8,452 nt of DNA, taken from an uncultured Actinomycetes bacterium. GTDB lineage: Bacteria; Actinomycetota; Thermoleophilia; Solirubrobacterales; Solirubrobacteraceae. The stretch lies in the NCBI GenBank assembly GCA_937888775.1, contig CALAQT010000106.1, positions 1 to 8,452 on the forward strand. The letters are read 5' to 3'. The stretch's first letter is position 1, and the number at the start of each line of letters is the position of its first letter. Both the position numbers and the translations under genes were made by a program. Positions 6,107 through 8,452 of the stretch are shown here, piece after piece. The notes beneath the pieces are model-generated. The model made no database searches, was not told where the DNA came from, and saw nothing but the letters and a program-made list of their open reading frames with translations.

Positions 6107-8452
6107 TCCGCCATCCTGCCTTTCCGGTCGAGCCGTGGACGATCCGTGAGATCGAGCTGCCGCTGGATGAACTGGCGCATACGGAGTCCCTGTTTGCGCT
6201 GTCCAACGGTCACATCGGCTTGCGCGCCAACCTCGACGAGGGTGAGCCGTTCGGCCTGCCGGGCACCTATCTCGGCGGCTTCTACGAGACCCGCGCGCTC
6301 CCGTACGCCGAGGCCGGCTTCGGCTATCCGGAGGACGGTCAGACCGTGGTCAACGTGACCAACGGCAAGATCATCCGCCTGCTCGTCGACGACGAGCCGT
6401 TTGACGTGCGCTACGGCCAGGTCTTGCACCACGAGCGCGTGCTCGATCTTCGCGCGGGATCGCTGCGACGGTACGCCGAGTGGGTGTCGCCGACCGGGCG
6501 AGGAGTCAAGATCACCTCCACCCGGATCGTCTCCTTCACCCACCGTGCGGTGGCGGCGATCCAGTACGAGGTGGAGCCGCTGGACGAGCCGCTGAGGGTC
6601 GTCGTGCAGTCACAGTTGGTCGCCAACGAGGCGGTGACCGCGGCACCCAGCGGCGATCCTCGCGGTTCCGCCGAGCTCGCCGCACCGCTGCGATCCGAGC
6701 GCTTCGGGAGCCACGACCTGAGCGCACTGCTGGTGCATTCGACCAAGCAGAGCGGCCTGCGGATGGCAGCGGCGATGGACCACGCAGTGGATGGACCGCC
6801 GGGAACCGAAACGACGATCGAGAGCTTTGAGGACCTCGCGCGCCTGATGATCACCGCCGACGTCGCCCCTGGCAGCCCGCTGCGCCTGGTCAAGTTCCTC
6901 GCCTACGGATGGTCGGCCGATCGCTCGCTGCCCGCGATGGAGGATCAGGTCGTGGCGGCGCTGGCCGGCGCGCGCCACACCGGCTGGGACGGCCTGGTCT
7001 CCGCGCAGCGCGCGTATCTCGACGCGTTCTGGGACGGCGCCGATGTCGAGCTGGAAGGTGACGCCGAGCTCCAGCAGGCGGTTCGCTTCAGCCTGTTCCA
7101 CATTTTGCAGGCCGGCGCGCGGGGCGAGCAGCGGGCGATCTCGGCCAAGGGGCTGACGGGACCCGGCTATGACGGCCACACGTTCTGGGACACCGAGACA
7201 TTCGTCCTCCCCGTGCTCACCTACACGGTTTCCAAGGCGGCCGGCGACGCGCTGCGCTGGCGCCACGCGACGCTCGGCCTGGCGCGCGAGCGCGCCAGCA
7301 CGCTGGGTCTGGCCGGCGCGGCGTTCCCGTGGCGCACGATCCACGGAGAGGAGTGCTCCGGCTACTGGCCGGCCGGGACAGCGGCGTTTCACATCAATGC
7401 CGCGATCGCCGACGCCGTGCGGAGATATCAGATCGCCACCGACGATCAGGACTTCGAGCGCGAGGTCGGGCTGGAACTGCTGGTGGAGACAGCCAGGCTG
7501 TGGCGTTCGCTGGGGCACCACGACGCGGCCGGCCGGTTTCGGATCGACGGCGTCACCGGGCCCGACGAGTACAGCGCCGTCGCCGACAACAACGTCTACA
7601 CCAACCTGATGGCCCAGCGCAACCTGCGCTCGGCCGCCGACGCCGCCGAGCGCCATCCCCGCCACGCGGCCGCGCTCGGCGTCAACGACGAGGAGACGGC
7701 GGGCTGGCGTGACGCTGCGCAGCAGATGCTGATCCCCTTTGACGAGACACTCGGGGTGCATCCCCAGGCGGAATCGTTCACCGAGCATCAGCCCTGGGAC
7801 TTCGACACGACATCGCCCGAGGAGTATCCGCTGCTGCTGCACTTCCCCTATTTCGACCTGTACCGCAAGCAGGTCGTCAAGCAGGCCGACCTGGTGCTGG
7901 CGCTGCATCTGTGCGGCGACTACTTCAGCGACGAGGAGAAGGCACGCGACTTTGAGTACTACGAGCGCCTGACCGTCCGCGACTCTTCGCTGTCGGCCTG
8001 CACCCAGGCGGTGATCGCGGCCGAGGTCGGCCATCTGGAGCTGGCCTACGACTACTTCGCCGAAGCCGCGCTGATGGACCTGGAGGATCTGGAGCACAAC
8101 ACCCGTGACGGGATTCACATCGCGTCGGTGGCCGGCGTCTGGATCGCCGCGGTGGCGGGCTTCGGCGGCATGCGCGACTACGACGGATTGGTGAGCTTCG
8201 CCCCCCGCCTGCCCGCCGAGCTGACGCGCCTGCGCTTCCGCCTCAGCCCGCGCGGCCGGACGCTGCGGGTGGAGGTGGGACACGAGCAGGCGAGCTACGC
8301 CCTGCTGGACGGCGATCCGATCGAGATCAGCCATCACGGCCAGCGTGTCACCGTCGGCACCGGCGAGCCGCAGGTGCTGGCGATTCCGGCGGCGCCCGTC
8401 CGCAAGCCGCCTTCCCAGCCGCCCGGGCGGGCGCCGGGCCGCCACAGCCCGG
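6103..8452 (+). CDS. GH65 disaccharide phosphorylase (3' end beyond window)
   Basis: 783 codons are visible with no stop. The product is a glycoside hydrolase family 65 protein, the family of maltose, trehalose and kojibiose phosphorylases, which split the glycosidic bond with phosphate to give beta-glucose 1-phosphate and a free sugar. The N-terminal beta-sandwich domain (about 10-260) opens with ESLFALSNGHIGLRANLDEG. The catalytic (alpha/alpha)6 barrel (about 310-690) contains YDGHTFWDTETF, the general acid Glu489 in GVTGPDEYS, KQADLVLAL starting at Lys593, and the phosphate-site region DSSLSACTQAVIAAEVGH (627-644). The C-terminal beta domain ends near 760, and a Pro/Arg-rich tail then runs into the window edge. 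The length is normal for the family (about 780), so very little is missing. The start ATG overlaps the HAD stop and has no Shine-Dalgarno, which implies coupling. Together with the HAD mutase it resembles mycobacterial Rv3400-Rv3401. The sugar specificity cannot be read from the sequence. No signal peptide is seen, so it acts in the cytosol. Confidence 0.93.
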   Translation, partial: MIRHPAFPVEPWTIREIELPLDELAHTESLFALSNGHIGLRANLDEGEPFGLPGTYLGGFYETRALPYAEAGFGYPEDGQTVVNVTNGKIIRLLVDDEPFDVRYGQVLHHERVLDLRAGSLRRYAEWVSPTGRGVKITSTRIVSFTHRAVAAIQYEVEPLDEPLRVVVQSQLVANEAVTAAPSGDPRGSAELAAPLRSERFGSHDLSALLVHSTKQSGLRMAAAMDHAVDGPPGTETTIESFEDLARLMITADVAPGSPLRLVKFLAYGWSADRSLPAMEDQVVAALAGARHTGWDGLVSAQRAYLDAFWDGADVELEGDAELQQAVRFSLFHILQAGARGEQRAISAKGLTGPGYDGHTFWDTETFVLPVLTYTVSKAAGDALRWRHATLGLARERASTLGLAGAAFPWRTIHGEECSGYWPAGTAAFHINAAIADAVRRYQIATDDQDFEREVGLELLVETARLWRSLGHHDAAGRFRIDGVTGPDEYSAVADNNVYTNLMAQRNLRSAADAAERHPRHAAALGVNDEETAGWRDAAQQMLIPFDETLGVHPQAESFTEHQPWDFDTTSPEEYPLLLHFPYFDLYRKQVVKQADLVLALHLCGDYFSDEEKARDFEYYERLTVRDSSLSACTQAVIAAEVGHLELAYDYFAEAALMDLEDLEHNTRDGIHIASVAGVWIAAVAGFGGMRDYDGLVSFAPRLPAELTRLRFRLSPRGRTLRVEVGHEQASYALLDGDPIEISHHGQRVTVGTGEPQVLAIPAAPVRKPPSQPPGRAPGRHSP

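Noticed and set aside
6610..8445. 611-codon minus-strand open frame
   Set aside because: It is fully antisense to the GH65 phosphorylase, which shows catalytic motifs throughout. The translated product shows no family.

Overview
The window is a high-GC stretch with dense GC-rich third positions, GTG starts and apparent leaderless genes. This points to an actinobacterium. The zinc-ribbon/cyclase/AAA/TPR giant protein would suit a Thermoleophilia- or mycobacteria-like lineage, and the sugar-phosphorylase pair looks like mycobacterial Rv3400/Rv3401. The taxonomic call is inference from remembered families, not a search.

Layout, left to right. (1) 1-483, minus strand: the N-terminal part of a small-subunit haem catalase. 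Its reading frame breaks at about position 90, and catalase similarity disappears at about position 64. It is either a decaying gene or a sequence/assembly problem at the edge. (2) 484-755: a 272-base divergent intergenic region. It holds the catalase Shine-Dalgarno, a TTGACA -35 box overlapped by a cluster of dyads (567-605), and a -10-like TAAGAT box just before the next gene. I see nothing convincing in 606-742. (3) 756-4286, plus: one very large regulator of 1176 residues, with two zinc ribbons, a class III nucleotide cyclase, an STAND/AAA-type ATPase and a TPR-like tail. (4) 4280-4339: a nested inverted repeat that contains the stop codons of both converging genes, probably a bidirectional terminator. 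(5) 4333-5289, minus: a DUF1152 protein. (6) 5290-5362: a 73-base divergent promoter region. (7) 5363-6106 and 6103 to the window end, plus: a beta-phosphoglucomutase-type HAD protein overlapping by ATGA with a GH65 disaccharide phosphorylase. The GH65 gene is cut by the window edge, probably only a few codons short of its natural end.

How the genes work together: the GH65 enzyme is expected to split an alpha-linked glucose disaccharide (trehalose, maltose, kojibiose or similar) with phosphate, giving beta-glucose 1-phosphate and glucose. The HAD mutase would turn beta-glucose 1-phosphate into glucose 6-phosphate for central metabolism. The DUF1152 gene shares the divergent promoter region with this pair, so a functional link is plausible but unproven. 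The cyclase-ATPase looks like an independent signalling gene. No mobile element, CRISPR array, tRNA or rRNA was recognised. The most unusual features are the leaderless architecture of three genes, the stop-codon-containing bidirectional hairpin, and a C7 run where one extra C would fuse the mutase to the phosphorylase.
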